DNA from: an uncultured Bacilli bacterium
Lineage (GTDB): Bacteria; Bacillota_I; Bacilli_A; RF39; UBA660
Assembly (NCBI GenBank): GCA_944371315.1
Contig: CALVXN010000008.1
Coordinates: 1-33,367 of the forward strand
Direction: 5' to 3'
DNA length: 33,367 nt
Made by a program: the position numbers and the translations under genes. Shown here piece after piece: positions 7,377 through 14,843 of this stretch (its first letter is position 1; every line of letters starts with the position of its first letter). The notes under the pieces are model-generated. The model was not told where the DNA came from and searched no databases. It saw only the letters and a list, made by a program, of their open reading frames with translations.

Positions 7377-7793
7377 ATGAGGACTTTTTATGTTTTTAAA
7401 ATTAATAGAGAAATGACTTTACTAATGAAAGAATCTCCATATAATTTATTTAAATCTTTAGAAGGAATTTACTTGCTTGATAAAACAAGTGTTGGATATG
7501 GAAAAGATTTGTTAGACCAAATAATTACTCCAATAGATAAGATGAAATATAATAGATTAATATATGATAAAAATAAAGATAATGATTTTTATATGAAAAT
7601 TGGGGATAATCATAGAATTATAAATAAATATAGGAAAGAAGAAACAAATATTCAGATAAAAAATAGTCATATATTATTAAAAACTAATATAATAAATAAA
7701 AATATTCGTAAATATTTACCACTAAATGAATTATTTGCGTGTGATTTTGAAAATAAAGATTATTTTTGGTTAGAAGAATTAGTTAGATTATAA
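7377..7793 (+). CDS. sirA: SirA-like sporulation inhibitor of replication
   Basis: This 138-residue protein is matched to SirA (B. subtilis YneE, 148 residues) by position and pattern: it lies directly between tkt and yneF as in B. subtilis, starts RTFYVFKI like the aromatic SirA N-terminus, and ends with DFENKDYFWLEEL, resembling the DF-K-YGWL segment of SirA. In B. subtilis SirA binds domain I of DnaA and blocks new rounds of replication once sporulation starts, under Spo0A control. I see no convincing 0A box upstream. Middle part is diverged and rich in Asn, Lys and Ile. TGGTGA at 7367-7372 supports ATG 7377. Identification rests heavily on synteny. Confidence 0.78.
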   Translation: MRTFYVFKINREMTLLMKESPYNLFKSLEGIYLLDKTSVGYGKDLLDQIITPIDKMKYNRLIYDKNKDNDFYMKIGDNHRIINKYRKEETNIQIKNSHILLKTNIINKNIRKYLPLNELFACDFENKDYFWLEELVRL

Positions 7794-7845
7794 GTTGTTA
7801 AAAATAGAAAACTATAGTAAAATAAATTTATAGGGAGTGATTATT

Positions 7846-8058
7846 ATGGATTGGCAATTAATACTTTATTTATTTATAGGAATAATTATAGGGATAATTA
7901 TAGGATTTTTAATTACAAGAATGTTATTTAAAAAACAATTAGAAAAAAATCCACCAATAAACGAAAAAATGATTGAAGCTATGATGAGTAGTATGGGAAG
8001 AAAACCAAGTCAAAAACAAGTAAGACAAGTGATGCAACAAATGAACAGATTTAAATAA
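7846..8058 (+). CDS. yneF: YneF family (UPF0154) small membrane protein
   Basis: This 70-residue protein has one N-terminal transmembrane helix (about residues 4-26, rich in Ile and Gly, IGIIIGIIIGF) and a basic cytoplasmic tail. The tail contains the family pattern NPPINEKMIEAMMSSMGRKPSQKQV, split here across residues 37-60, followed by QVMQQMN. UPF0154 proteins of this size are universal in Bacilli; function is unknown, though B. subtilis yneF sits beside sirA as here. Start at ATG 7846 is chosen for AGGGAG at 7832-7837. The GTG at 7837 overlaps the ribosome site and is not a likely start. Confidence 0.93.
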   Translation: MDWQLILYLFIGIIIGIIIGFLITRMLFKKQLEKNPPINEKMIEAMMSSMGRKPSQKQVRQVMQQMNRFK

Positions 8059-8094
8059 ATTATGTTTATTGCAAAACTTGTTTTTTCTTTATAT

Positions 8095-8130
8095 AAAGTG
8101 TAAATTTTTTATAAAAATGTTTACATTTTT
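8095..8130 (+). terminator. Terminator of the tkt-sirA-yneF group
   Basis: A 10-bp stem with one G-T pair (AAAGTGTAAA at 8095-8104 with TTTACATTTT at 8120-8129), a 15-base AT-rich loop, and five Ts at the end. The large loop lowers confidence. Confidence 0.6.
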
Positions 8131-8148
8131 GGCATATTTTGATAATAT
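8120..8148 (+). promoter_or_regulatory. Candidate promoter of the acidic membrane-anchored protein gene
   Basis: TTTACA at 8120-8125 and TAATAT at 8143-8148 are 17 bases apart. The -35 lies in the 3' arm of the preceding terminator, so the two signals overlap. Confidence 0.5.
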
Positions 8149-8179
8149 TAAAATATAAGAATAAAGAGGTGTATTTAAT

Positions 8180-9028
8180 ATGATGAATTTCATCTATGAA
8201 TTATATCAAAATGATAATTTTGTTTTATATTTAACAATAGCCTTAGTAGTATTAATTATACTTTTTGTAGTAGTTTTATTTTTTGGAAAAAGAGATCAAA
8301 AATTAGAAGAAACAAAGAGATTACAAAAAATTGATATTGATGCATTTAAAGAAGAAGCAAAAGAAAAGGAAAAACTAGAAGTAAAAGAAAATATTGAAAA
8401 AACTAATACTGAAAGCACAATAACTGAAAATAATGAAGATAATTTGCCTTTAATTGAAAATAATAATGAAGAAATTAAAAGTGAAACATTTTCTTTATCA
8501 GATAATATAAACGATTCACAAATAAATGTGACAACATTTGAGCCAATAAAAAACATAGAAAAAGAATCTGAAGAAGAATTAGAATTACCTAAAAAAGCAG
8601 AAGAAAATAACATTAGAAAACCTTTATTAGATGGTGATGAAGAAAGTAAACCGATAAGTTTTGATGAATTAGATAAAATTAATTTTGATGAAAGCGATTT
8701 AGAAAAAGATTTAAATGAATTAGAAAGTATTAAAAACGAATTTAATAAAATTAAAGTTCCTGAAGTAGAAAAAAAGGAAACAAAAGTTGAAACTAAAAAC
8801 TATAAAGCAAGTCCTCAAATATTTAGCTCAGTGTTTGTAAATAAGGAAGATTCGGTAAGTAGTAGCATTAAAGTAGAACCTAATAAACCATTGCTTGAAG
8901 AAAAAAATGATGAATTAAAAGAAGAAAAACAAGAAAAGGATAATATCTCGCATGAAAAATTATTTACAATAGTAGATGATGATGCAGATGATATTGATTT
9001 ACCAAGTTTAAAAAGCAGCAATAATTAA
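8180..9028 (+). CDS. Membrane-anchored acidic, low-complexity protein, unknown
   Basis: This is a 282-residue protein not recognised as a named family. A transmembrane helix (about residues 14-38) is followed by a long cytoplasmic-looking region dominated by Glu, Lys, Asn, Asp and Ser. It is probably largely disordered with short coiled-coil segments: KEEAKEKEKLE near 55-65 and FDELDKINFDESDLEKDLNE near 165-185. Three better-ordered islands stand out: KIDIDAFKEE just after the membrane, SPQIFSSVFVNKED near 210-225, and the acidic end with DDDADDIDLPSL. Such islands are typical of linear binding motifs. AGAGGTG at 8165 supports ATG 8180 (8183 is equally possible). It has its own promoter and terminator directly upstream of parE. 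A scaffold or recruitment role at the membrane is a guess from shape only. Confidence 0.7.
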   Translation: MMNFIYELYQNDNFVLYLTIALVVLIILFVVVLFFGKRDQKLEETKRLQKIDIDAFKEEAKEKEKLEVKENIEKTNTESTITENNEDNLPLIENNNEEIKSETFSLSDNINDSQINVTTFEPIKNIEKESEEELELPKKAEENNIRKPLLDGDEESKPISFDELDKINFDESDLEKDLNELESIKNEFNKIKVPEVEKKETKVETKNYKASPQIFSSVFVNKEDSVSSSIKVEPNKPLLEEKNDELKEEKQEKDNISHEKLFTIVDDDADDIDLPSLKSSNN

Positions 9029-9034
9029 GGTGTG

Positions 9035-9069
9035 ATAGTCAATAAATATTATTGGCTATTTTATTTTTG
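9035..9069 (+). terminator. Terminator of the acidic protein gene
   Basis: The stem ATAGTCAATA (9035-9044) pairs with TATTGGCTAT (9050-9059) with one wobble and loop AATAT, followed by a T-rich tract. Confidence 0.78.
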
Positions 9070-9099
9070 TTGATTTTTAGGGAAAATTATTGTTATAAT
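9070..9099 (+). promoter_or_regulatory. Promoter of parE-parC
   Basis: TTGATT at 9070-9075 and TATAAT at 9094-9099 are 18 bases apart, with an extended TG at 9091-9092. The ribosome site TAGGTGA follows at 9104-9110. Confidence 0.75.
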
Positions 9100-9117
9100 G
9101 GTCTAGGTGAATAGAAA

Positions 9118-11025
9118 ATGGCAAAATACGACGAATCATCTATTAAAATACTTGAAGGTTTAGAAGCCGTTAGAAAAAGACCTGGTATGTATATAGGTTC
9201 AACTGATAAACGAGGAATGCATCATTTAGTTTGGGAAATTGTTGACAATGCAATAGATGAAGTAATAAATGGCTATGGAAACTATATAAAAGTAATTATT
9301 AATAAAGACAAAAGCATAACTATTGCTGATAATGGTAGAGGTGTTCCAATTGGAATGCATGAATCTGGAAAAAGCACTCCTGAAGTAATTTACACAATTC
9401 TTCATGCTGGAGGAAAATTTAGTGAAAGTGGTTATAAAGTAAGCGGAGGACTTCATGGTGTTGGAGCATCAGTAGTAAATGCTTTAAGTAAGGAAATGCA
9501 AGTTGTAATATATAGAGATGGATTAATATCTACAATAGAATTTGAAAACGGAGGAAAAGTCAAAAGCCCTTTAAAAACCGTTGGGAAAAGTAATAAAACC
9601 GGAACTATTGTCCGATTTTTACCCGATTTTGAAATATTCAAAAATTGCAATTTTTCTTATACAACAATATGTGAAAGAATGCAAGAAAGTGCATTTTTAT
9701 TAAGTGGATTAACAATTGAAGTAATAGATGAAGAAGATAAAAAACAAGTGAAGTATCATTACGATAATGGACTTGTTAGTTTTATTGATTACATGAACGA
9801 AGGAAAAAATACACTACATAAGGTAATAAATTTTAATACAATAAAACAAAACATAGAAGTTAATATTGCAATGCAATACACAGATTCATATAATGAAAAT
9901 ATATTATCATTTGTAAATAATGTTAAAACCATTGATGGTGGAACTCATGAAGTTGGATTTAAAACAGGAATAACTAAAGCATTTAATGATTATGCTAAAA
10001 ATAATAATATATTTAAAACTAAAGACGGTAATCTTGACGGAACAGATGTAAGGGAGGGATTATCTGCAATAATTAGTTTAAAAATACCTGAAGAGCTTTT
10101 ACAATTTGAAGGTCAAACTAAAGGCAAATTAGGAACTCCAGAAGCTAGAAGCGTTACTGAAAGCGTTATATATGAATCACTTAAATTTTATTTAGAAGAA
10201 AATAAAGAAGTAGCTATGAGCATACTTGATAAAGCAATGAAAAGTAAAATAGCTCGTGAAGCAGCAAGAAAAGCAAGAGAAGAAGCAAGAAATGGTAAAA
10301 CTAAAAATAAACAAGAAAAAAATTTATCAAACAAACTTGCTCCCGCTCAAAGCAAAAATGCTAAAATAAATGAATTGTTTTTAGTAGAAGGGGATTCTGC
10401 GGGAGGTTCTGCAAAAGGTGGAAGAGATAGAAAATTTCAAGCTATACTACCACTAAGAGGAAAAGTAATTAATAGTGAAAAAACTAGTATTGAAGAATTA
10501 ATGAAAAATGAAGAAATTAACACATTAATATATACAATTGGAGCAGGTGTTGGACAAGATTTTGATATAGTTGATTCTAATTATGATAAGGTTATAATAA
10601 TGACAGATGCTGATGTTGATGGTGCTCACATACAGATTTTATTACTTACATTCTTTTATCGTTATATGCGTCCTTTAATAGAAAATGGGAAACTTTATAT
10701 TGCTATGCCACCTTTATATAAACTAGATTATGGAAAGAAAAGATATTATGCTTATACTGATGAAGAACTAGAGGAAATAAAAAAAGAAAATACTGGAAAA
10801 TATTCAATTCAAAGATATAAAGGGTTGGGTGAAATGAATCCAGATCAATTATGGGATACTACAATGAATCCAGAAACTAGAAGTTTGATTAGAGTAACGA
10901 TAACTGATGCTGCACTTGCAGATAAAAGAGTAAATGTCTTAATGGGAGATAAAGTAGAACCAAGAAAAGAATGGATTAATGAAAATGTGGTATTTACTAT
11001 GGAAGATAACTATCGAGCTATTTAA
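9118..11025 (+). CDS. parE: DNA topoisomerase IV subunit B
   Basis: This 635-residue ATPase subunit of topoisomerase IV powers strand passage that separates replicated chromosomes. The GHKL ATP site is clear: EIVDNAIDE, IADNGRGVPIG, then LHAGGKF and GGLHGVGASVVNALS lid glycine motifs. The TOPRIM metal site follows: EGDSAGG with Glu424, and DADVDGAH with Asp497, Asp499 and Asp501. C-terminal ends QRYKGLGEMNPDQLW and a conserved VEPRK segment. It is called ParE rather than GyrB from the MAKYDESSIKILEGLEAVRK start and because a ParC-type partner lies 18 bases downstream; the two type II enzymes are close, so a gyrB elsewhere is expected. Between residues about 390 and 410 the usual Lys/Arg-rich linker is present (KTKNKQEKN). 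Confidence 0.96.
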   Translation: MAKYDESSIKILEGLEAVRKRPGMYIGSTDKRGMHHLVWEIVDNAIDEVINGYGNYIKVIINKDKSITIADNGRGVPIGMHESGKSTPEVIYTILHAGGKFSESGYKVSGGLHGVGASVVNALSKEMQVVIYRDGLISTIEFENGGKVKSPLKTVGKSNKTGTIVRFLPDFEIFKNCNFSYTTICERMQESAFLLSGLTIEVIDEEDKKQVKYHYDNGLVSFIDYMNEGKNTLHKVINFNTIKQNIEVNIAMQYTDSYNENILSFVNNVKTIDGGTHEVGFKTGITKAFNDYAKNNNIFKTKDGNLDGTDVREGLSAIISLKIPEELLQFEGQTKGKLGTPEARSVTESVIYESLKFYLEENKEVAMSILDKAMKSKIAREAARKAREEARNGKTKNKQEKNLSNKLAPAQSKNAKINELFLVEGDSAGGSAKGGRDRKFQAILPLRGKVINSEKTSIEELMKNEEINTLIYTIGAGVGQDFDIVDSNYDKVIIMTDADVDGAHIQILLLTFFYRYMRPLIENGKLYIAMPPLYKLDYGKKRYYAYTDEELEEIKKENTGKYSIQRYKGLGEMNPDQLWDTTMNPETRSLIRVTITDAALADKRVNVLMGDKVEPRKEWINENVVFTMEDNYRAI

Positions 11026-11043
11026 GTTAGGATTGGTGATACA

Positions 11044-13539
11044 ATGGAAAATATTTTAAAAAGAATTGAGAATTATTCCCTTGAAGAAATAATGGGGGAT
11101 AGGTTTGCAAAATATGCTAAAGAAATAATACAAGATAGAGCAATCCCTGATGTTCGAGATGGTTTAAAGCCAGTTCAAAGAAGAATTTTGTATGCAATGT
11201 ATAAAATGGGAAATACTTGGGATAAAGGTTATTTAAAATGTGCTACAACTGTTGGAGATGTTTTAGGTAAATACCATCCACATGGTGATACATCAGTATA
11301 TGATGCAATGGTTAGAATGTCACAATGGTGGAAACAAAGTAATATTTTAATAGATATTCATGGAAATAATGGTTCAATGGATGGAGATCCACCAGCAGCA
11401 TATCGTTATACTGAAGCAAGACTTGCTAAAATTAGTGGCGAGTTATTAAAAGATTTAGATAAAGAAACAGTTGCATGGGCACCAAATTTTGATGATAGAT
11501 TATTAGAACCCACTGTTTTACCTGCAAAATTTCCAAATTTACTCGTAAATGGTGCTAATGGTATATCAGCAGGTTATGCAACAAACATTCCTCCTCACAA
11601 TTTAGGTGAAATAATTGATGCAACTATAAAAAGAATTGATTCACCAAATTGTTATTTAGATACAATATTAGAAATAGTAAAAGGTCCTGATTTTCCAACT
11701 GGTGGTATTGCTGAAGGAAAAGATGGAATAATTGATGCATTTAAAACTGGTAGAGGAAAAGTAATAGTTCAATGTAAATATGAATTTAAAAAAGAAAAAG
11801 GAAAAAATCAAATAATTATAAGTGAAATACCATTTGATGTAAATAAATGGAATTTAGTAAGCAAAATAGAAAGTATTAGAATTGATAAAAAAATTGAAGG
11901 TATAGCAGAAGTTCGTGATGAAACTGATAGAGAAGGCCTAAGAATTGTAATTGATTTAAAAAGTGGAGCAAACAAAGAATTAATATTAAAGTATTTACTT
12001 AAAAATACAGAATTACAAATATCATACAATTACAATATGGTTGCTATAGTTAATAGAACACCAAAAACTCTAGGTTTAATAGAAATATTAGATGCATACA
12101 TTGCTCATCAAAAAGAAGTAATAATTAAAAGAACACAATTTGATTTAGCTTTTTATCAAAAAAATTATCATATAGTTACAGGCTTAATAAAAGCTATATC
12201 CATATTAGATGAAGTAATAAAAACTATAAGAAGTAGTAAAAATAAAGGAGATGCTAAAAATAATTTAGTAGATAAATATGGATTTACTTTTGAACAAGCA
12301 GAAGCAATAGTTACTTTGCAACTTTATAGATTAACTAATACAGATATTGTAACATTAGAAGAAGAATGTGAAAAATATCAAGAGTTAATAAAAGATTGCG
12401 AAGAAATATTAAATGATGAAAATAAACTTAAAAATGTAATGAAAAGTGAATTAAGAGAAGTAAAGAAAAACTATGCTACTCCTAGAAAAACAGAAATAAG
12501 AGATGAAATAACTGATATTAAAGTTGATATTAAAGAAATGATACCAAATGAAAAAGTAGTGGTTGTAGTTACAAATGATGGATATGTAAAAAGAGTAAGC
12601 TTTAAAAGTTATAATTCATCAACTGAAGAAACTGCATTAAAACCTGGTGATTTTGTTAAGGGTAAGTATTTTGTTACTACGTTAGATACTTTATTATTAT
12701 TTACAAATTTAGGAAATTATTTATATATTCCTATTCATAAACTAGCAGAATCTAAATGGAAGGAATTAGGAAAACATATAAGTAATACAGTAGTAATAAA
12801 AGAAAATGAAAAAATAATATCTAGTATGATTTTAAAAGATAAAGCTAAGAATGTAGTTATGTTTACTAAAAATGGATTGGTTAAGCAAGTGGCTTTGAAA
12901 GACTTTGAAGTTACAAGATATTCTAAACCAATGACATCAATTAAGCTTAAAGAAAATGATGAACTTATAAATGTAACAATAGCAAAAGAAGATGTATTAT
13001 TAATAACAAATAATGGTTTTTATCTTAAATTTAAAACTGCTGAAATTCCAATAGTAGGAGTTAAAGCTAGTGGAGTAAAAGGAATTAATTTAAAAGATGA
13101 CTATGTTATAAATGCTGGATCAATTATGGAAGAACACGAATATTTAAATATATTTACAAATTATAAAACTGGTAAGAGAATTAAATTAAATGAATTGACT
13201 ATTTCTAATAGAGCTAAAAAAGGTTCAATGTTATATAAGAAAGTTAAAACAAAAGATTATAAAGTAAGTTTTGCTTATTTAACTACAAGTAAAGATATTA
13301 ATATAATAAAATTGGATAATGATATAAGTGAATTAAAAAATAGTGAAATACCGATAATGGATTTAATTAGCACAGGAAGTCAAATAACTAAGAAAAATGT
13401 TGATGTATGGGCATTAAAACCAATAGAAGTAAACTTAATAAATAAAAGTGTAGAAATAGAAGAAGATAAAAAAGAAGAAAAGAAAGAAAACACCCAATTG
13501 TCTTTTGATACATTTAATATAGAAGATTTTAAAATATAG
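11044..13539 (+). CDS. parC: DNA topoisomerase IV subunit A
   Basis: This 831-residue DNA breakage-reunion subunit forms an A2B2 complex with ParE and decatenates sister chromosomes. The catalytic Tyr is Tyr122 in RYTEAR. ParC signature GNNGSMDGDPPAA precedes it, then LVNGANGISAGYATNIPPHNL and the IRSSKNKGDA coiled-coil gate region, as in Gram-positive ParC/GrlA. The drug-contact stretch reads HPHGDTSVYDAM, with Thr83 and Asp87 where Staphylococcus GrlA has Ser80 and Glu84. The usual Met before RYTEAR is Tyr here. The C-terminal beta-pinwheel domain (about residues 500-790) is present; the last 40 residues are a Lys/Glu-rich tail (IEEDKKEEKKE). It lies in an operon 18 bases after parE and ends at the strong hairpin at 13542. 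Confidence 0.96.
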   Translation: MENILKRIENYSLEEIMGDRFAKYAKEIIQDRAIPDVRDGLKPVQRRILYAMYKMGNTWDKGYLKCATTVGDVLGKYHPHGDTSVYDAMVRMSQWWKQSNILIDIHGNNGSMDGDPPAAYRYTEARLAKISGELLKDLDKETVAWAPNFDDRLLEPTVLPAKFPNLLVNGANGISAGYATNIPPHNLGEIIDATIKRIDSPNCYLDTILEIVKGPDFPTGGIAEGKDGIIDAFKTGRGKVIVQCKYEFKKEKGKNQIIISEIPFDVNKWNLVSKIESIRIDKKIEGIAEVRDETDREGLRIVIDLKSGANKELILKYLLKNTELQISYNYNMVAIVNRTPKTLGLIEILDAYIAHQKEVIIKRTQFDLAFYQKNYHIVTGLIKAISILDEVIKTIRSSKNKGDAKNNLVDKYGFTFEQAEAIVTLQLYRLTNTDIVTLEEECEKYQELIKDCEEILNDENKLKNVMKSELREVKKNYATPRKTEIRDEITDIKVDIKEMIPNEKVVVVVTNDGYVKRVSFKSYNSSTEETALKPGDFVKGKYFVTTLDTLLLFTNLGNYLYIPIHKLAESKWKELGKHISNTVVIKENEKIISSMILKDKAKNVVMFTKNGLVKQVALKDFEVTRYSKPMTSIKLKENDELINVTIAKEDVLLITNNGFYLKFKTAEIPIVGVKASGVKGINLKDDYVINAGSIMEEHEYLNIFTNYKTGKRIKLNELTISNRAKKGSMLYKKVKTKDYKVSFAYLTTSKDINIIKLDNDISELKNSEIPIMDLISTGSQITKKNVDVWALKPIEVNLINKSVEIEEDKKEEKKENTQLSFDTFNIEDFKI

Positions 13540-13541
13540 TA

Positions 13542-13584
13542 AAAATCACTTAATAAAATCATAAACTTTATTAGGTGATTTTTT
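13542..13584 (+). terminator. parC terminator that overlaps the ylbD ribosome site
   Basis: A 16-bp stem with one wobble (13542-13557 with 13567-13582, loop ATCATAAAC) ends in six Ts at 13579-13584. The 3' arm contains AGGTGA at 13573-13578, the only plausible ribosome site for the next gene at 13587. Any transcript reading through would therefore fold its own ribosome site into the stem. Confidence 0.88.
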
Positions 13585-13586
13585 AT

Positions 13587-13949
13587 ATGAAAAATGAAGA
13601 ATTTAAAAGATTTGTTAGAACAAAACCTGAATTAATAAAGTATGTTCAAAGTGGTGAAATGACATGGCAAAAATTTTATGAATTATATGATTTATATGGA
13701 GAAGATGAATCAGTATGGAATAAATATATACTAAATAATGATCGAAATATTAATGATAGTATAAGCAAAATTACAAATATGGTTAAAAGTGTAGATGTAG
13801 ATTCAATTAAAAGTCACATAAATACCGCTCAAAAGGCAATAGATTTTGTGCAAGATTTAACTAAAAAAACACCTCCATCAAATTTAGGCAATAATTTAAA
13901 TAAAGGACCAGTTTCACCAAGGCCTTTAAATAAATTTTTTGAGGATTAA
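13587..13949 (+). CDS. YlbD-like (putative spore coat family) protein
   Basis: This 120-residue protein has the YlbD-family pattern at the N-terminus: FKRFVRTKPELIKYVQSGEM, then TWQKFYELYDLYGEDESVW, matching the family's FVK-HP-LI--V--G--TWQ-LYE-WYL-GEDD layout. B. subtilis YlbD is annotated as a putative coat protein and is paired with ylbE as here. A second half with amphipathic helices (about 60-95) and a Pro/Asn-rich tail is less conserved. The start is ATG 13587 with AGGTGA at 13573-13578; the GTG at 13575 would lie inside that site. The gene shares the terminator stem of parC as its leader, and it overlaps ylbE by one base (TAATG), implying coupled translation. Role in the spore is by homology only. 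Confidence 0.82.
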   Translation: MKNEEFKRFVRTKPELIKYVQSGEMTWQKFYELYDLYGEDESVWNKYILNNDRNINDSISKITNMVKSVDVDSIKSHINTAQKAIDFVQDLTKKTPPSNLGNNLNKGPVSPRPLNKFFED

Positions 13950-14170
13950 TGGAAAAGTATTTACAAATGGCTTTTAGATCAAATGTTAAGGATTATAATC
14001 GTCTTAAAGAAAATTCATATTATATAAAAGACTTAAACAGAGGAATAATTGATTATAAAAATTTTGTAGAAAAAATGAAGCTTAAGTATAAAGAACGAGT
14101 AACAGATAAAATTAGTAATGTAATGGATAATATGGAAATGATTAATTCAGTTTTAAGTGTGTTAAAATAA
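13949..14170 (+). CDS. YlbE-like small protein
   Basis: This is a 73-residue, mostly helical protein. The pattern YYIKDLNRGIIDYKNF followed by YKERVTDKI and a hydrophobic C-terminal helix MEMINSVLSVL fits YlbE-like proteins (roughly 75-80 residues in Bacillus, where they have WYRKL-RNP and a KTIPDK-like segment). The neighbour is YlbD-like and the order ylbD-ylbE is as in B. subtilis. Start ATG overlaps the ylbD stop as TAATG. No catalytic residues, no membrane helix. Function unknown; linked by context to sporulation. Confidence 0.78.
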   Translation: MEKYLQMAFRSNVKDYNRLKENSYYIKDLNRGIIDYKNFVEKMKLKYKERVTDKISNVMDNMEMINSVLSVLK

Positions 14171-14181
14171 ATGATATAATA

Positions 14182-14210
14182 TTGACTAAATCTAAAAATT
14201 ATTGTAATAT
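14182..14210 (+). promoter_or_regulatory. Promoter of the pilin-like gene
   Basis: TTGACT at 14182-14187 and TAATAT at 14205-14210 are separated by 17 bases, 28 bases before the start codon at 14238. Confidence 0.72.
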
Positions 14211-14237
14211 TTAAACATAGAGAGGTGCATACAAAAA

Positions 14238-14762
14238 ATGAAAAATAATATGAAAGATTTAAGAGGGTTTACCTTAATAGAATTATTAGCGGTTATAGTA
14301 GTATTAGCAATAATCATGTTAATTGCAGTAAATGCAGTATTACCACAAATGGCAAAGGCCAGAAGATCATCATTTGCAATTGAAGCAAATGGAGCAATTG
14401 ATGCAGCTCAGTCATATTATATGAGTCAAAATTTAGTTGGTGGAAATGGGCTACCTACTACAGAGGGTGGGGTTGCATGTGTAACAATAAAACAATTATA
14501 CGATGCGGGTCAAACAGAATTAAATCCTGAAAACGGCTATGAAGGAAAAGTTGTTGTTAAAAAACAAGGAAACATATATCTTTATCGCGTATATTTGAAT
14601 AAATCTGATTCATTAATGATTGTAAATAAAGGAGTTTCTGGAGATGGAACTGCTGAAAAACCATACAATAACTATGATATAACAGAAGCTCATGTTGAAG
14701 ATTATGATTCTAGTGTTGATGCTAAATTGAGTTGTAAAAATGATGGTTCAGATTGGGAATAA
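14238..14762 (+). CDS. Type IV pilin-like (prepilin N-terminal motif) protein
   Basis: This 174-residue protein has a textbook class III signal: short basic leader MKNNMKDLRG, cleavage after Gly10, then FTLIELLAVIVVLAIIMLIAV with Phe at +1 and Glu at +5. These mark substrates of prepilin peptidase, as in type IV pilins, type II pseudopilins and ComG proteins. The globular part (about 45-174) has two Cys (in GGVACVTI near 77 and SCKND near 167) that could form a disulfide, and ends in a Gly/Asp-rich segment. No peptidase, ATPase or platform gene is nearby, so its machinery must be elsewhere. AGAGGTG at 14220 supports the ATG. It has its own promoter and terminator. Could be a competence pseudopilin or a surface pilin; undecided. 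Confidence 0.87.
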   Translation: MKNNMKDLRGFTLIELLAVIVVLAIIMLIAVNAVLPQMAKARRSSFAIEANGAIDAAQSYYMSQNLVGGNGLPTTEGGVACVTIKQLYDAGQTELNPENGYEGKVVVKKQGNIYLYRVYLNKSDSLMIVNKGVSGDGTAEKPYNNYDITEAHVEDYDSSVDAKLSCKNDGSDWE

Positions 14763-14792
14763 AAAAATATAAATAGTTATCGTAAAAATTTA

Positions 14793-14818
14793 ATAGCTTT
14801 TACAAAAGCTATTTTTTT
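14793..14818 (+). terminator. Terminator of the pilin-like gene
   Basis: The stem ATAGCTTT (14793-14800) pairs with AAAGCTAT (14805-14812), loop TACA, followed by seven Ts. It overlaps the nfo promoter. Confidence 0.82.
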
Positions 14819-14826
14819 GTTATAAT
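14799..14826 (+). promoter_or_regulatory. nfo promoter overlapping the upstream terminator
   Basis: TTTACA at 14799-14804 and TATAAT at 14821-14826 are 16 bases apart, with an extended TG at 14818-14819. The -35 and spacer coincide with the terminator hairpin of the pilin-like gene. Confidence 0.65.
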
Positions 14827-14843
14827 TTTTATGGTGAAGTAAA

